The notes: generated from the sequence alone by a model not told the origin. DNA of 64,000 nt from Modestobacter sp. VKM Ac-2985 (GCF_026967925.1 NZ_JAPVBI010000003.1:623070-687069); one strand, 5' to 3'. Numbered from the stretch's first letter, positions 46,873 through 56,069 are shown. Made by a program: numbers and translations.

Positions 46873-48150
46873 TCACGGCACCCTGGCGGGAACTCGACGG
46901 CCGGACACCGGCGCGACGTGCTCCTCCCCCACCGCCGGCGCGGACACGCGCGCGACCGCGGCCAGCGCGGCCAGGCCGGCGACGACCCACCACGGGTGCG
47001 CGACCAGTGCCTCCTCCACCCCGGCCAGCGGGTCGGCCAGCCAGCCGAGCCGGTCCAGCGCCCAGGTGGCGGCGGCCACCAGGGCGATCAGCGCGCCGGT
47101 GGTGCGGACGGCGGGGTACCAACGGGTGCGCGAGAGCAGGTACAGCGAGGGGAAGACCAGCGCGACGGTGAGCAGCTGGGCGAGTTCGACGCCGACGTTG
47201 AACGCCAGCAGCGCGGGCACCGAGGTCGCCCCGCCCAGTCCCAGGTCGGTGAGGATGCCGGCGAACGCCAGCCCGTGCACCAGACCGAACCCCCCGGCCA
47301 CCAGCACCTCGCCGCGGCGGGCGAGCGGGCGCAGCGCGTGCACGGCGGCGACGCCCACCGACACCGCGATCAGCACCTCGACCGGCGCGCTGGGCGCGGT
47401 CACCCAGCCCAGCGCGGAGGCGAGCAGGGTCAGCGAGTGCCCGACGGTGAAGGCGGTGACCACCGCCAGCACCGAGCGCAGCGTGGGCCGCACGCCGTCC
47501 CCGCGCCGCCACCGGCCGGCGACGGCGACCACCGGTGCGACCAGCAGCAGGGTGAGCAGGAACAGCAGGTGGTCCGCGCCCTCCAGCACGTGGTGCAGGC
47601 CGTACCCGACCATGTCGGTCAGCCCGGTGCCCAGGCTCCCGGCGTCGCCGATGGTGAGGCTGTCGTCGGTGGCGGTGAGCACGCCGGCGGTGGAGACGTC
47701 CCCGGCGGCGTCGGTCAGCACGACCACCGCCTCGTGCGAGGCATCGACCTCCAGGACGCCGTCGTAGGCGAGGGTGAACACCGACGGGTCGCCGCCGCCG
47801 GGGTCCAGCACGACGTCGACGCGGTAGGAGTCGATGCCCTCCACCGTCTCGCGCACCACCGGCGACCAGGTCTCGGTCCAGGTGCTGTCGTCGGTGCCGG
47901 TGACGGTCAGGTGCTCGGCGAGGTAGCTGCTCACCAGGGCGTCGGTCGGCGAGCCGCCGAGCACCGCGTCCAGGGTGTCGGCGGCGACGGAGACGGTCGC
48001 CTCGACCTGCTCCTCGCCGACCCGGACGGCGAGCGTGCTGCTGGTGAGGCTGTGCGCCTGGGCGGCGCCGGCGGTGAGCAGTGTCAGGCCCCCGGCCAGC
48101 ACGCCGGTCAGGGCGGTCACGGCCAGGGCACGGGTGGGACGCGTCGTCAT
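46873..48150 (-). CDS. HupE/UreJ-family membrane protein with exported N-terminal domain
   Basis: A 425-residue protein. A signal peptide (ALAVTALTGVLAGGLTLL, cut after AQA) is followed by about 185 extracytoplasmic residues. A C-terminal membrane domain of about seven helices begins with the HupE_UreJ_2 motif GLHHVLEGADHLLFLLTLLL, then FTVGHSLTLLAS, and GFGLVHGLAFAG. His/Asp residues in the helices suggest metal (Ni, Co or Cu) handling. No urease or hydrogenase genes lie nearby, so the cargo is unknown. It is convergent with the SDR operon and divergent from a lipoprotein gene. Confidence 0.85.
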   Translation of the reverse strand: MTTRPTRALAVTALTGVLAGGLTLLTAGAAQAHSLTSSTLAVRVGEEQVEATVSVAADTLDAVLGGSPTDALVSSYLAEHLTVTGTDDSTWTETWSPVVRETVEGIDSYRVDVVLDPGGGDPSVFTLAYDGVLEVDASHEAVVVLTDAAGDVSTAGVLTATDDSLTIGDAGSLGTGLTDMVGYGLHHVLEGADHLLFLLTLLLVAPVVAVAGRWRRGDGVRPTLRSVLAVVTAFTVGHSLTLLASALGWVTAPSAPVEVLIAVSVGVAAVHALRPLARRGEVLVAGGFGLVHGLAFAGILTDLGLGGATSVPALLAFNVGVELAQLLTVALVFPSLYLLSRTRWYPAVRTTGALIALVAAATWALDRLGWLADPLAGVEEALVAHPWWVVAGLAALAAVARVSAPAVGEEHVAPVSGRRVPARVP

Positions 48151-48324
48151 GCCGTCGACCGTGTCCGGCTCGGCTGTGCCCGGGCTGAGGACGGCGTGTG
48201 GGTCGTCCAGGAAGGACTCAGCGAGCACACAGGCGGCACAGGTCGAGCGCAGAGCCGGCCCGTCCAGCGTGGTCGGCACACCACCCGGTCGTCCCACGAC
48301 GACCCCGACCGACAGGACTCCCCC

Positions 48325-48918
48325 GTGAAGATCCGCACCACCGTGGCCGCCCTGGCTCTCTCCCTCGCCCTCCCCCTGGCCGCCTGCGGGACCACCGACG
48401 ACGCGGCCACCGCCAGCACGTCGACCACCTCCACCGAGTCGACCAGCTCCACCGACTCGACGCCCGAGGAGGCCGGCTTCGGCGGCGGGATGCCCGGCGG
48501 CGGCCAGGGCGGCCCCGGCGGGTCGGTCGACGTCTCCTCGGTCACCACCGAGGAGGAGCTGGTCGAGCTGGTCCAGGACGCCTACGGCGACCCCAGCCTG
48601 GACCTGCACCGCGGCCACCAGCCGGTGGAGGACGTCCTCGACGAGGTCCTCGGCATCACCCACGAGGAGCTGCACGTCCGGATGGACGCCGGGCAGGGCT
48701 TGGACGAGGTCGCCGAGGACCTGGGCATCGACCCGCAGGAGCTCATCGACGGCATGGTCGACAAGTACGCCGTGGCGATCGACACGCTGCTGGCCGACGG
48801 CACGATCACCGAGGCGGAGGCCGACCAGTACCGTGCCGACCTGGAGACGGCCTTCGAGTTCCGGGTCACCTGGGACGGCGAGGAGGCGACGCCGACCTAC
48901 ACCGGCCTGTCCGCCTGA
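48325..48918 (+). CDS. Putative lipoprotein with Ser/Thr- and Gly-rich linker
   Basis: A 197-residue protein with a lipoprotein signal (TVAALALSLALPLAAC, lipobox LAAC). It then has a Ser/Thr/Asp low-complexity linker, a Gly-rich GGGMPGGGQGGPGG patch and a C-terminal helical region of about 110 residues. The helical region includes LDEVAEDLGIDPQELIDGM and LLADGTITEAEADQYRADL, like helical repeats found in several actinobacterial envelope proteins. GTG 48325 follows a GGAC. The function is unknown. A hairpin follows 12 bases after the stop. Confidence 0.75.
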   Translation: MKIRTTVAALALSLALPLAACGTTDDAATASTSTTSTESTSSTDSTPEEAGFGGGMPGGGQGGPGGSVDVSSVTTEEELVELVQDAYGDPSLDLHRGHQPVEDVLDEVLGITHEELHVRMDAGQGLDEVAEDLGIDPQELIDGMVDKYAVAIDTLLADGTITEAEADQYRADLETAFEFRVTWDGEEATPTYTGLSA

Positions 48919-48929
48919 CCCCGGACCGG

Positions 48930-48960
48930 GGCCCCTGCACCCGGCCGGCGTGCAGGGGCC
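48930..48960 (+). terminator. Terminator hairpin after the lipoprotein gene
   Basis: Perfect 11-base arms (48930-48940 and 48950-48960) with a nine-base loop, just beyond the lipoprotein stop and 24 bases before the amidase start. Confidence 0.7.
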
Positions 48961-48983
48961 GGTGGAGGGCGGAACGTGCCACG

Positions 48984-50339
48984 ATGCCGTTCGTGGAGCC
49001 CAGCGGAGTCGAGCAGGTACGCCAGCGGATCGCCGCGACCTCGGCCGAGGCGGTGGTCGCGGAGAGCAGGCAGCGCGCCGAGGAGATCGCCGAGCTCGGC
49101 GCCTTCCTCGCCCTCGCCGACCGCCCGGAGTGGCGTGAGGGGCTGCTGGCCGGTGTCCCGCTCGCGGTCAAGGACAACCTGGACACCCGGGACCTCCCGA
49201 CCACCGGGGGGACGCCGGCCCTCCGGGACTCCCGGCCGGGTCGCGACCACCCCGCCGTGGCACGGCTGCGCGCGGCCGGCGCCGCCGTGATCGGCAAGAC
49301 GAACCTGCACGAACTGGCCCTCGGGATCACCAGCAACAACGCCGCCTTCGGACCGGTGCGCAACCCGCACGACCCGACCCGCTCGCCCGGGGGCTCCTCG
49401 GGCGGGTCGGCCGTGGCGGTCGCGACCGGGGTCGTGCCGATCGCGCTCGGCACCGACACCGGGGGGTCGCTGCGGGTGCCGGCCGCGCACTGCGGCGTCG
49501 TCGGGTGGCGCCCCACGACCGGCCGCTGGGGCACCGGCCGGCTCGTGCCCATCTCGCGCACCCGGGACACCGCCGGGGTGCTCGCCACCTCCGTCGCCGA
49601 CGTCGCGCTCGTCGACGAGATCGTCACCGGGGAGTCCGCCGCGGCGCCGTCCGGCCGCCCGCTGCGGCTGGGCGTCCCCCGCGCGGGCTTCTACGACGAC
49701 CTGCACCCCGAGGTCGCCCGCTGCACCGAGCAGGCGCTCGAGCGCCTGGCCGCCGCCGGTGTCGAGCTCGTCGAGGTGGAGGTCGTCGGCGGTCACACGC
49801 TGGACGAGGAGTGCGGCTTCCCCATCGTGTTCTTCGAGATCGCGCAGGACCTGCCGGCCTACCTGGCGACGCTGCCCGGACCCGAGAGCGGGCTCACCCT
49901 GGCCGACGTGCTGGCGCAGGTGGCGTCGCCGGACGTCCGGGGTGCGCTCGAGGCCGCCACGAGCGGGGCCTTCACCGAGGAGGTCTACCGCCAGGCGATG
50001 ACCACCCGCGACCGCCTGCGCGCCGCCTACGCCGCGGCCCTGCAGCCCGCCGGCACCCAGCGGCTCGATGCCCTCGTCTACCCGACGGTGCCCCTGCCCC
50101 CGCCGCCGCTCGGGGACGACGAGACGACCGAGCTCAACGGGCGCGAGGTGCCCGTCTTCCTGACCACGATCCGCAACACCGGTCCCGGCTCGACGGCGGG
50201 CATGCCCGCCGTCTCCCTGCCGGCGGGGACGACGCAGGCCGGGCTGCCGATCGGCATCTCGCTGGAGGCCCTGCCGGGCGAGGACGCCGCCCTGCTGGCG
50301 AGCGCCCGACGGGTCGAGGCCGCGCTGGCAGGCGATTGA
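48984..50339 (+). CDS. Amidase-signature enzyme
   Basis: A 451-residue amidase of the GatA/indoleacetamide hydrolase type. The Ser-cisSer-Lys triad is visible: Lys in AVKDNLDTRDLPTTGG, Ser in SPGGSSGGSAVAVA, and nucleophile Ser in GTDTGGSLRVPAAHCG. It hydrolyses an amide to acid and ammonia. Not GatA, because there are no gatB/gatC neighbours and it is shorter with a degradative-type C-terminus (GMPAVSLPAG). It stands alone between a terminator and a convergent membrane gene. The substrate is unknown. Confidence 0.9.
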   Translation: MPFVEPSGVEQVRQRIAATSAEAVVAESRQRAEEIAELGAFLALADRPEWREGLLAGVPLAVKDNLDTRDLPTTGGTPALRDSRPGRDHPAVARLRAAGAAVIGKTNLHELALGITSNNAAFGPVRNPHDPTRSPGGSSGGSAVAVATGVVPIALGTDTGGSLRVPAAHCGVVGWRPTTGRWGTGRLVPISRTRDTAGVLATSVADVALVDEIVTGESAAAPSGRPLRLGVPRAGFYDDLHPEVARCTEQALERLAAAGVELVEVEVVGGHTLDEECGFPIVFFEIAQDLPAYLATLPGPESGLTLADVLAQVASPDVRGALEAATSGAFTEEVYRQAMTTRDRLRAAYAAALQPAGTQRLDALVYPTVPLPPPPLGDDETTELNGREVPVFLTTIRNTGPGSTAGMPAVSLPAGTTQAGLPIGISLEALPGEDAALLASARRVEAALAGD

Positions 50340-50372
50340 GCACTGCTCGGCGGGTCGGCCGCACGCCACCGG

Positions 50373-50729
50373 TCAGTTGCGCGATGGGATGGTGCGACCC
50401 GGCCGCCGGTCGACCCAGGAGATCATCGCGGCGACCACCAGGAGGAGCGCGGGCACCAGGAGCCCGAAGCCGACGCCGAGGGCCGTGACCAGCGACCACA
50501 CCAGGGACGCCACTGCGAGGACCGAGACCACCGCCGGGGCCAGCATCGTCCGACTGGCGCACTCGAACCACAGCGCCACGGCCGCGAACGCCGTCGGCAC
50601 CCCGAACAGGAGGAGTGCGACCGAGCCACCGTCCGCCCACACGGCCGGGCCCTGCCAGGCCGCGTAGCCGAGGACGCCCACGAGCGAGACAGCGGTCAGC
50701 CCGCACGCTCCCGGTGAAGAGGGGGCCAT
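50373..50729 (-). CDS. Small four-helix membrane protein
   Basis: A 118-residue protein with four predicted helices (LTAVSLVGVLGYAAW, VALLLFGVPTAFAAVALWF, MLAPAVVSVLAVASLVWSLV, GFGLLVPALLLVVAAMI) and short basic tails. GGGAGG precedes ATG 50729. The family is not recognised. It converges with the amidase and diverges from the next membrane gene. Confidence 0.65.
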   Translation of the reverse strand: MAPSSPGACGLTAVSLVGVLGYAAWQGPAVWADGGSVALLLFGVPTAFAAVALWFECASRTMLAPAVVSVLAVASLVWSLVTALGVGFGLLVPALLLVVAAMISWVDRRPGRTIPSRN

Positions 50730-50867
50730 GGCCAGTCCTCCCTCGACGTCTGTGCGAACCGTCCTCGTGCACACGCTCGGGACCACTCTCCTCCCATCTG
50801 CAGACGAGGCCAACGCGCAAGGCCATGCGCAGTGGAGGGCGGCGGTGCGGTCGGGGACAGCGTCCGG

Positions 50868-51302
50868 ATGGACCGTTCCCATGCCGTGCTCAGCGCGCGC
50901 CACCGGCTCCCCCGGCGCCACTTCCTGCGTACCGCCCGGCTGAACGCCGTCGGGTTCAGCGCGCTCGGTGGCGTCTGCCTGGTCGCGGCGACCACCGGTG
51001 CGCTGGCGCTGCGGTGGACGGGCCGGCCACCGGTGATCGGGGCCGCACTCGGGCCGGCCGTCGTCCTGACCGGCCTGGTCGCCCTCGACCGACGGAAGTG
51101 GGCCGGCACGACCACGGGCTTCTCGTTCACCGACGACGCCGCGGCGACCCGGGCGGTGGCCGACCAGCTGGCCGCCCGCGGCCTGCCGGTGGACGTCGAG
51201 GAGCACCCGCCGGGGAGCCCCGCCCTGCGCTACGCCCACCGGCATGCCCGGCAGATGCAGGCCGCCCTCGAGGACCTCGGCATCCCCGCGCCCTTCACCT
51301 GA
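50868..51302 (+). CDS. Small two-helix membrane protein
   Basis: A 144-residue protein. A basic N-terminus (ARHRLPRRHFLRTARL) precedes two helices (GFSALGGVCLVAATTGALAL and IGAALGPAVVLTGLVAL) and a soluble C-terminal part with TDDAAATRAVADQLAARGL. ATG 50868 is the first Met near a GGGGA; an in-frame start at 50832 would add 12 residues. The family is not recognised, and a relation to the VanZ-VanY gene 207 bases downstream is not shown. Confidence 0.55.
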   Translation: MDRSHAVLSARHRLPRRHFLRTARLNAVGFSALGGVCLVAATTGALALRWTGRPPVIGAALGPAVVLTGLVALDRRKWAGTTTGFSFTDDAAATRAVADQLAARGLPVDVEEHPPGSPALRYAHRHARQMQAALEDLGIPAPFT

Positions 51303-51508
51303 TCCGGTCGGCGGGTCGTCCGGCCGGCTCGCCCGGTGGCGACGGCCTCCCGGGTCCGGCCGCGACCGCCCACGACGAGGACCTCCGGGGGATGTCGTGG
51401 GCGTGTGCGCAGGCGGAGACGCCGGGACGACTCCCGCTCCCGTGCACTGGCATCGGTCCAGCAGTCCCCGATGCCGCCTCGGCCCCGCCGAGCGGGAGGA
51501 GTCCCACG

Positions 51509-52585
51509 ATGACGCCCACCCACCACCCGTCCGCCGTCCGGGCGAGCGGGACACCCGCTGCCCCCGCCCCGGGCTCGCCGCGGTCCCGGCGAGCAGGGCT
51601 GCTCCTGGTGTCCGCGGTCGCCGTGCTGTGCGCGGTCGGCTGGATCACGCTCGGTCCGGCCGGGTTCGTCGCCGATGCCCGTCGCACGGTGATGGCCGGG
51701 GTCGAGGCGCTCGCCGCGCCCTGGCCGGGCAGCGTGCACCGGGCCGAGGTCGAGGCGGTGGCGAACGGGCTGCTCTTCGTGCCGGTGGGCGCGCTGGCCG
51801 CCCTTGCCCTGCGGCGCCGCGGTCCGGTGCGGCCCGTGGCCCTCGGCGCGGCGACGTCGGTGGTGGTCGAGCTGGCGCAGACCGCCCTGCCCGGGCGGGT
51901 GCCCGACCTCGCCGACGTGGCCGCCAACACCACCGGCACGGTCGTGGGCGTCGCGGTCACCACCGTGCTCCTGACCGCCGCGCGTCGTTCCCGGCGGGCT
52001 GTCGCCCGCCGCCCCGCGCGGGGGCTGGTCGCCGCACTGCTCGCCGCGCCCCTGCTCCTCGCCGCGACGGCCGGGTGCTCGTCCGCAGCTGCGCCGGCCG
52101 GTGCCGCCGGACCACCGGTGCAGGGTGTGTCGCGGGGGGACGTCATGACCGCCGAGAACGGCCACGTCGTCGACGGGGAGGAGCTCTCGGCGTTCGCCGA
52201 CGTCCCGGCCCTCACCCACCTCGACAGCGCACTGCGCGCGGCGGTCCAGGACGCGGCCCGGGACGCGACGGCCGACGGGATCCGCTTCCACGTGTCCAGC
52301 GGGTGGCGCAGCGCCGCCTACCAGCAGGCGCTGTTCGACGCCGCGGTGCAGCGGTACGGCAGCCCCGAGGCAGCGCGGGAGTGGGTGCTCCGCCCCGACG
52401 AGTCCTCCCACGTCACCGGCGACGCGGTCGACGTCGGACCGACGGACGCGATGAGCTGGCTCTCCCAGCACGGGTCGGACCACGGCCTGTGCCAGACCTA
52501 CGCCAACGAGATGTGGCACTTCGAGCTGGCCGTCGACCGCGGTGGGCAGTGCCCGGCGCCGGCCACCGACCCCACCGCCGGTTGA
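51509..52585 (+). CDS. VanZ-like membrane domain fused to VanY-type D-Ala-D-Ala carboxypeptidase
   Basis: A 358-residue fusion. Residues about 28-155 form a VanZ-like membrane part (LLLVSAVAVLCAVGWITLG, NGLLFVPVGALAALALRRRG, VVVELAQTALPGRVPDLADV). A further hydrophobic segment ends in LLLAATAGCSS, a lipobox-like motif. Residues about 215-350 are an M15 metallopeptidase (FHVSSGWRSAAYQQALFDAA, SSHVTGDAVDVG, NEMWHFEL) with the SxHxxGxAxD and ExxWHxE zinc/catalytic motifs. VanY trims the terminal D-Ala from peptidoglycan precursors; VanZ confers teicoplanin resistance in some hosts. AGGAG precedes the ATG. A two-component system follows, as in van loci, but vanHAX is absent. Confidence 0.82.
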   Translation: MTPTHHPSAVRASGTPAAPAPGSPRSRRAGLLLVSAVAVLCAVGWITLGPAGFVADARRTVMAGVEALAAPWPGSVHRAEVEAVANGLLFVPVGALAALALRRRGPVRPVALGAATSVVVELAQTALPGRVPDLADVAANTTGTVVGVAVTTVLLTAARRSRRAVARRPARGLVAALLAAPLLLAATAGCSSAAAPAGAAGPPVQGVSRGDVMTAENGHVVDGEELSAFADVPALTHLDSALRAAVQDAARDATADGIRFHVSSGWRSAAYQQALFDAAVQRYGSPEAAREWVLRPDESSHVTGDAVDVGPTDAMSWLSQHGSDHGLCQTYANEMWHFELAVDRGGQCPAPATDPTAG

Positions 52586-52719
52586 GCGCGTGGTCCCCGC
52601 CCGCGAACCGGCCAGCGTCGTCGCGGCCCGGCAGCTGGCCACCGAGGCACACGAGCGCCGTCGTCCTGTCCCGCCCCGGCGCACCGCGCGGCGATACGCC
52701 GGCCACATCCCCGCCTTCC

Positions 52720-52725
52720 TACCCT
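52720..52725 (+). promoter_or_regulatory. Candidate -10 element, leaderless response-regulator mRNA
   Basis: TACCCT ends six bases before ATG 52732. No Shine-Dalgarno precedes the ATG, so transcription probably starts at or next to the initiator A. Confidence 0.45.
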
Positions 52726-52731
52726 CGCCCC

Positions 52732-53421
52732 ATGCGCGTGTTGATCGCTGAGGACGAGCCCTACCTGGCCGACGCCATCCGGGACGGTCTCCGGCTGGAG
52801 GCGATCGCCGCCGACGTGGTGCACGACGGGGACAGCGCCCTGGAGAACCTCGCCGTGAACAGCTACGACGTCCTCGTGCTCGACCGGGACCTGCCCGGCA
52901 CCTCCGGGGACGACGTCGCCCGGCGGGTCGTCGCCCAGGGCCTGCCCTGCCGGATCCTGATGCTGACCGCGGCCGACCGGCTGGAGGAGAAGGTGCGCGG
53001 TTTCGAGCTCGGCGCCGACGACTACCTGACGAAGCCCTTCCAGATGCGCGAGCTGGTGGTGCGGCTGCGGGCCCTGGGCCGCCGGCCGGTCGACGGCACC
53101 CCGCCCGTGGTGGAGTTCGCCGGGCTCACCCTGGACCCGTTCCGGCGCGAGGTGTACCGGGACGGCCGGTACGTCGGGCTCACCCGCAAGCAGTTCGCGG
53201 TGCTGGAGGTGCTGCTGGGCGCCCGGGGCGGGGTGGTCAGCGCCGAGTCGCTGCTGGAGCGGGCCTGGGACGAGAACGCGGACCCGTTCACCAACGCGGT
53301 CCGGATCACCATCTCCTCGCTGCGCAAGCGCCTGGGCGACCCCTGGCTCATCCACACCCTCCCCGGTGCCGGCTACCGGGTGGGGCCGCCGGCGCCGGAC
53401 CCGGTGCCGGACCCGCGGTGA
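52732..53421 (+). CDS. OmpR/PhoB-family response regulator
   Basis: A 229-residue regulator. Receiver domain 1-120 with acidic E7/D8, phosphoacceptor Asp51 (LVLDRDLPG) and Lys in DYLTKPF. Winged-helix output 130-225 (LTLDPFRREVYRDG, GLTRKQFAVLEVLL, RITISSLRKRLGD, PGAGYRVG). Four-base overlap with the sensor kinase start. It probably lacks a 5' leader. The VanZ-VanY gene 146 bases upstream is a natural target, giving a van-like sensing unit, but that is inferred. Confidence 0.93.
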   Translation: MRVLIAEDEPYLADAIRDGLRLEAIAADVVHDGDSALENLAVNSYDVLVLDRDLPGTSGDDVARRVVAQGLPCRILMLTAADRLEEKVRGFELGADDYLTKPFQMRELVVRLRALGRRPVDGTPPVVEFAGLTLDPFRREVYRDGRYVGLTRKQFAVLEVLLGARGGVVSAESLLERAWDENADPFTNAVRITISSLRKRLGDPWLIHTLPGAGYRVGPPAPDPVPDPR

Positions 53422-54500
53422 GCGCCCGGCTGCGGCTGACCCTCAGCTACGCCGGCTTCCTGGTCATCGCCTCCGCCGCCCTGGTGGCCCTGCTGGTGTA
53501 CGTCCTCCGGTTCGTGCCGGAAGGCAACCTGAGCGCGCCCGGCGCCCCGTTCCTGCCCGACCGCGGCGACCTGCTGGCCGCTCTCTGGCCGCGGGTCTGG
53601 CAGGTGCTGGCCGTGCTGCTGGTGGTCGGGACGGGCGGGGGCTGGCTGCTGGCCGGCTGGATGCTCCGCCCGCTGCACCAGGTCCACGCCGTCGCCCGGC
53701 ACGTCGCCGCCGGGTCGCTGGACCGCCGGGTCCGGCTGACCGGCCGGGACGACGAGTTCCGCGAGCTCGCGGACACCTTCGACACGATGCTCGACCGGTT
53801 GCAGACCACGTTCGACGAGCAACGCCGGTTCGCCGCCAACGCGTCGCACGAACTGCGCACCCCCTACGCCGTGGAGCGCGCGATGCTCGACGTCGCGCTG
53901 GCCGACCCGGCCGCCGTGGACGTCCCCCGGCTGCTCGCCCGCCTGGACGAGACCAACCGCCGGGGCACCGAGACCGTCGAGGCGCTGCTCGCCCTGGCCG
54001 CGCTGGACCAGGGCCGCACGCCCCCGCGCACCCCGGTCGACCTCGCTGAGGTCACCGGGGACGTCGTCCGGGACCTGGCCCCGCTGGCCGACCGGGCGGG
54101 CGTCAGCGTGCGCACCGAGCTGGGCGAGGGCGACCTGGACGGCGTCGAGCCGCTGGTCCGGCACCTCGTGGCGAACCTGGTGCTCAACGGGGTGCGGCAC
54201 AACACCGGCCCGGGCGGGACGGTGTCCGTCACGACGGGCAGCACCGAGGACGGCCGGGCGGAGCTGACGGTGTCCAACACCGGGCCGCACGTGCCCCCGG
54301 TGCTGCTCGGCACCCTCACCGAGCCCTTCGTCCGCGGCACCGGCCGGGTCTCGACCCGGGACACCACCGCTCCCGGCAGCGGCCTGGGCCTGGCCATCGT
54401 CGCCCGGGTGGCCGAGGTGCACGGCGCCGACCTGCAGCTGTCCGCTCCCCCGGCCGGCGGGCTGCTCGTCACCGTGCTGTTCCCCGCACCGGGACCGTGA
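53418..54500 (+). CDS. Sensor histidine kinase
   Basis: A 360-residue membrane kinase. Helix 1 (residues about 10-32, FLVIASAALVALLVYVL), a short extracytoplasmic loop of about 40 residues, helix 2 (VLAVLLVVGTGGGWLLAGW), HAMP, then the dimerisation helix with His144 (NASHELRTPYAVERA; the usual TPLA is TPYA) and an ATPase domain (NLVLNGVRHN, GSGLGLAIVARVAEVHG). The small outer loop suggests sensing in or at the membrane. GTG 53418 overlaps the regulator stop. Confidence 0.92.
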   Translation: MSARLRLTLSYAGFLVIASAALVALLVYVLRFVPEGNLSAPGAPFLPDRGDLLAALWPRVWQVLAVLLVVGTGGGWLLAGWMLRPLHQVHAVARHVAAGSLDRRVRLTGRDDEFRELADTFDTMLDRLQTTFDEQRRFAANASHELRTPYAVERAMLDVALADPAAVDVPRLLARLDETNRRGTETVEALLALAALDQGRTPPRTPVDLAEVTGDVVRDLAPLADRAGVSVRTELGEGDLDGVEPLVRHLVANLVLNGVRHNTGPGGTVSVTTGSTEDGRAELTVSNTGPHVPPVLLGTLTEPFVRGTGRVSTRDTTAPGSGLGLAIVARVAEVHGADLQLSAPPAGGLLVTVLFPAPGP

Positions 54501-54573
54501 CGGCGGCTGCGGAGGACGGCCGCTCCAGGGCGCGGAAGAGCTCGCCGTCGCCGGACTGCCCCTCCAGCGCACC

Positions 54574-55809
54574 TCATCCCCTGACGGGTCCGGGGGGTGT
54601 GGTGCGCCGGGACGGGAGTCGGGGCAGAGCGGTACGGACGGCGGTGGTGAGGAGGACGCGCCGGGCCGGCGGTGGGAGGGCCCGGGCGACCCGCAGCATC
54701 GTGGCCGCGATGGACGTCGGGGCGGACCCGGTGTCGAGGTAGGCGACCCACGCCGACTCCGGCAGGCTGAAGAAGGACTGGAAGAAGGCGTCGGTCTGTG
54801 CCTCGTCCAGTCCGAGCAGGACCTCACGCCCCAGACCGAGCAGGCCGAGGGTCGCGCGCTGCCGGGCACTGCGGACCAGCGACCGCACCGCAGCCGCATC
54901 GGCCCCGGCCGACACGGCATCGGCGATCGTGCTGCCCGCCCGCAGTGACGCGGCGACGCTGTACCCGGTCGCCGGGTGGACCAGCCCGGCCGCGGCCCCG
55001 ACGGGAACGCCGACGGATCGTCGGACGGCGGCGTCCAGGGGGATGGCCACCCGTTCCGGGCGGTCGGCGATGCGCAGACCGGCGTGGGCGATGACGCGGT
55101 GCAGGCGGTCGCGCAGGTGGGGCAGCGCCACCGGCGGGCGGGCAGCCAGGGAGGTGGCCTCCAGCAGGGTCGCGCCGTCGTCCAGCCCCATCCCGTACAG
55201 GAAGGCGGGCGGCTGCGCGACGCCGTCCTCGCGCAGCACCGCCCAGTCCATGAGCAGTGCAGCCCCGTCCGGGACCAGGTCACCGAGGTCCCCGGTGACC
55301 CGTTCCCCCCAGGCCCGCTGGTGGGCGCTTCCGGGACCGCCGCCGCGGGCGTCGACGACGATGCCGCCGGTGACGGTGGTGCCGTCGGTGAGCGTCACGA
55401 CCTGACCGAACGGGTCCTGGTGGACGGCGGCGACCGACCCGGTACGGGTCGCACCGCCACCGGCGCGCAGCCGACCGAGCAGGAGACCGTGCACGACGTC
55501 GTTGTGCAGCCGGGCGTAGGCGCGACCGACGTCCTGGGTCCTGGCGGTGGTGCGCACCACGGTCACCGGGTACCGCCGACCCAGCGGCGGAGTTCCCTCC
55601 GTCCGGGCCGTGTCGCCGAGCAGCGCCGTGGACACGGCATCGAGCTCGTCGGCCCACATGCCGTAGGTCTGGTGCCAGGGCCGCAGGTGCGGGGCGACCA
55701 CCACCACGCTCAGGCCCCGCGCGGCGCACGCGGCAGCGACCGACAGCCCGGCCGGTCCGGCGCCGGCGACGACCACGTCCCAGCGCTGTTCCGGTGCGTC
55801 GGAGTTCAC
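54574..55809 (-). CDS. Lycopene cyclase (CrtL-like flavoprotein)
   Basis: A 411-residue lycopene-cyclase-like flavoprotein. N-terminal FAD motif DVVVAGAGPAGLSVAAACAA, followed by HLRPWHQTYGMWADELDA, the typical lycopene beta/epsilon-cyclase pattern. Then LMDWAVLREDG, FLYGMGLDDGATLLEATSLA and VHPATGYSVAASLRAG. It cyclises the ends of lycopene to make beta- or epsilon-rings. Standard carotenoid genes (crtE, crtB, crtI) are not in the window, so this gene is separate from the main cluster. GTG 55809 is the only start before the FAD motif and lacks a ribosome site. A small open frame ends across it (TGA/GTG overlap), so it may be translated by coupling. Confidence 0.82.
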   Translation of the reverse strand: MNSDAPEQRWDVVVAGAGPAGLSVAAACAARGLSVVVVAPHLRPWHQTYGMWADELDAVSTALLGDTARTEGTPPLGRRYPVTVVRTTARTQDVGRAYARLHNDVVHGLLLGRLRAGGGATRTGSVAAVHQDPFGQVVTLTDGTTVTGGIVVDARGGGPGSAHQRAWGERVTGDLGDLVPDGAALLMDWAVLREDGVAQPPAFLYGMGLDDGATLLEATSLAARPPVALPHLRDRLHRVIAHAGLRIADRPERVAIPLDAAVRRSVGVPVGAAAGLVHPATGYSVAASLRAGSTIADAVSAGADAAAVRSLVRSARQRATLGLLGLGREVLLGLDEAQTDAFFQSFFSLPESAWVAYLDTGSAPTSIAATMLRVARALPPPARRVLLTTAVRTALPRLPSRRTTPPGPVRG

Positions 55810-56069
55810 GAGCGCGCGACGTGCACGGGCGAGGAGGTGCGCAGGTGGGGCAGCGCATGCGTGTCCCGTCGAGAACGACGGTGGGCGGCGCGGCGGGGCA
55901 GCCAGCAGTTCACGGGTGCTCTGGTCTCCTCGGTCGGAGGACACGCTAGCCGCACCGCACGGGTCCGGTGGACAGGACCATCCGACCCCGGGATGCCCCC
56001 GCCCCGTCGTCGCACCCCGACGTCGGCTCATCGTCTTCCGACCGCGATGCAGCCCCCGCGGCCGCTCCC

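Noticed and set aside
48198-48983. Upstream extension of the amidase frame through the lipoprotein gene
   Set aside because: The extension is a shadow of the lipoprotein frame. The amidase domain begins just after ATG 48984, and a terminator lies between.
55806-56015. Small Arg-rich open frame ending across the lycopene cyclase start
   Set aside because: Composition is Arg/His/Pro-rich and it lacks a ribosome site; mentioned only as a possible coupling frame.
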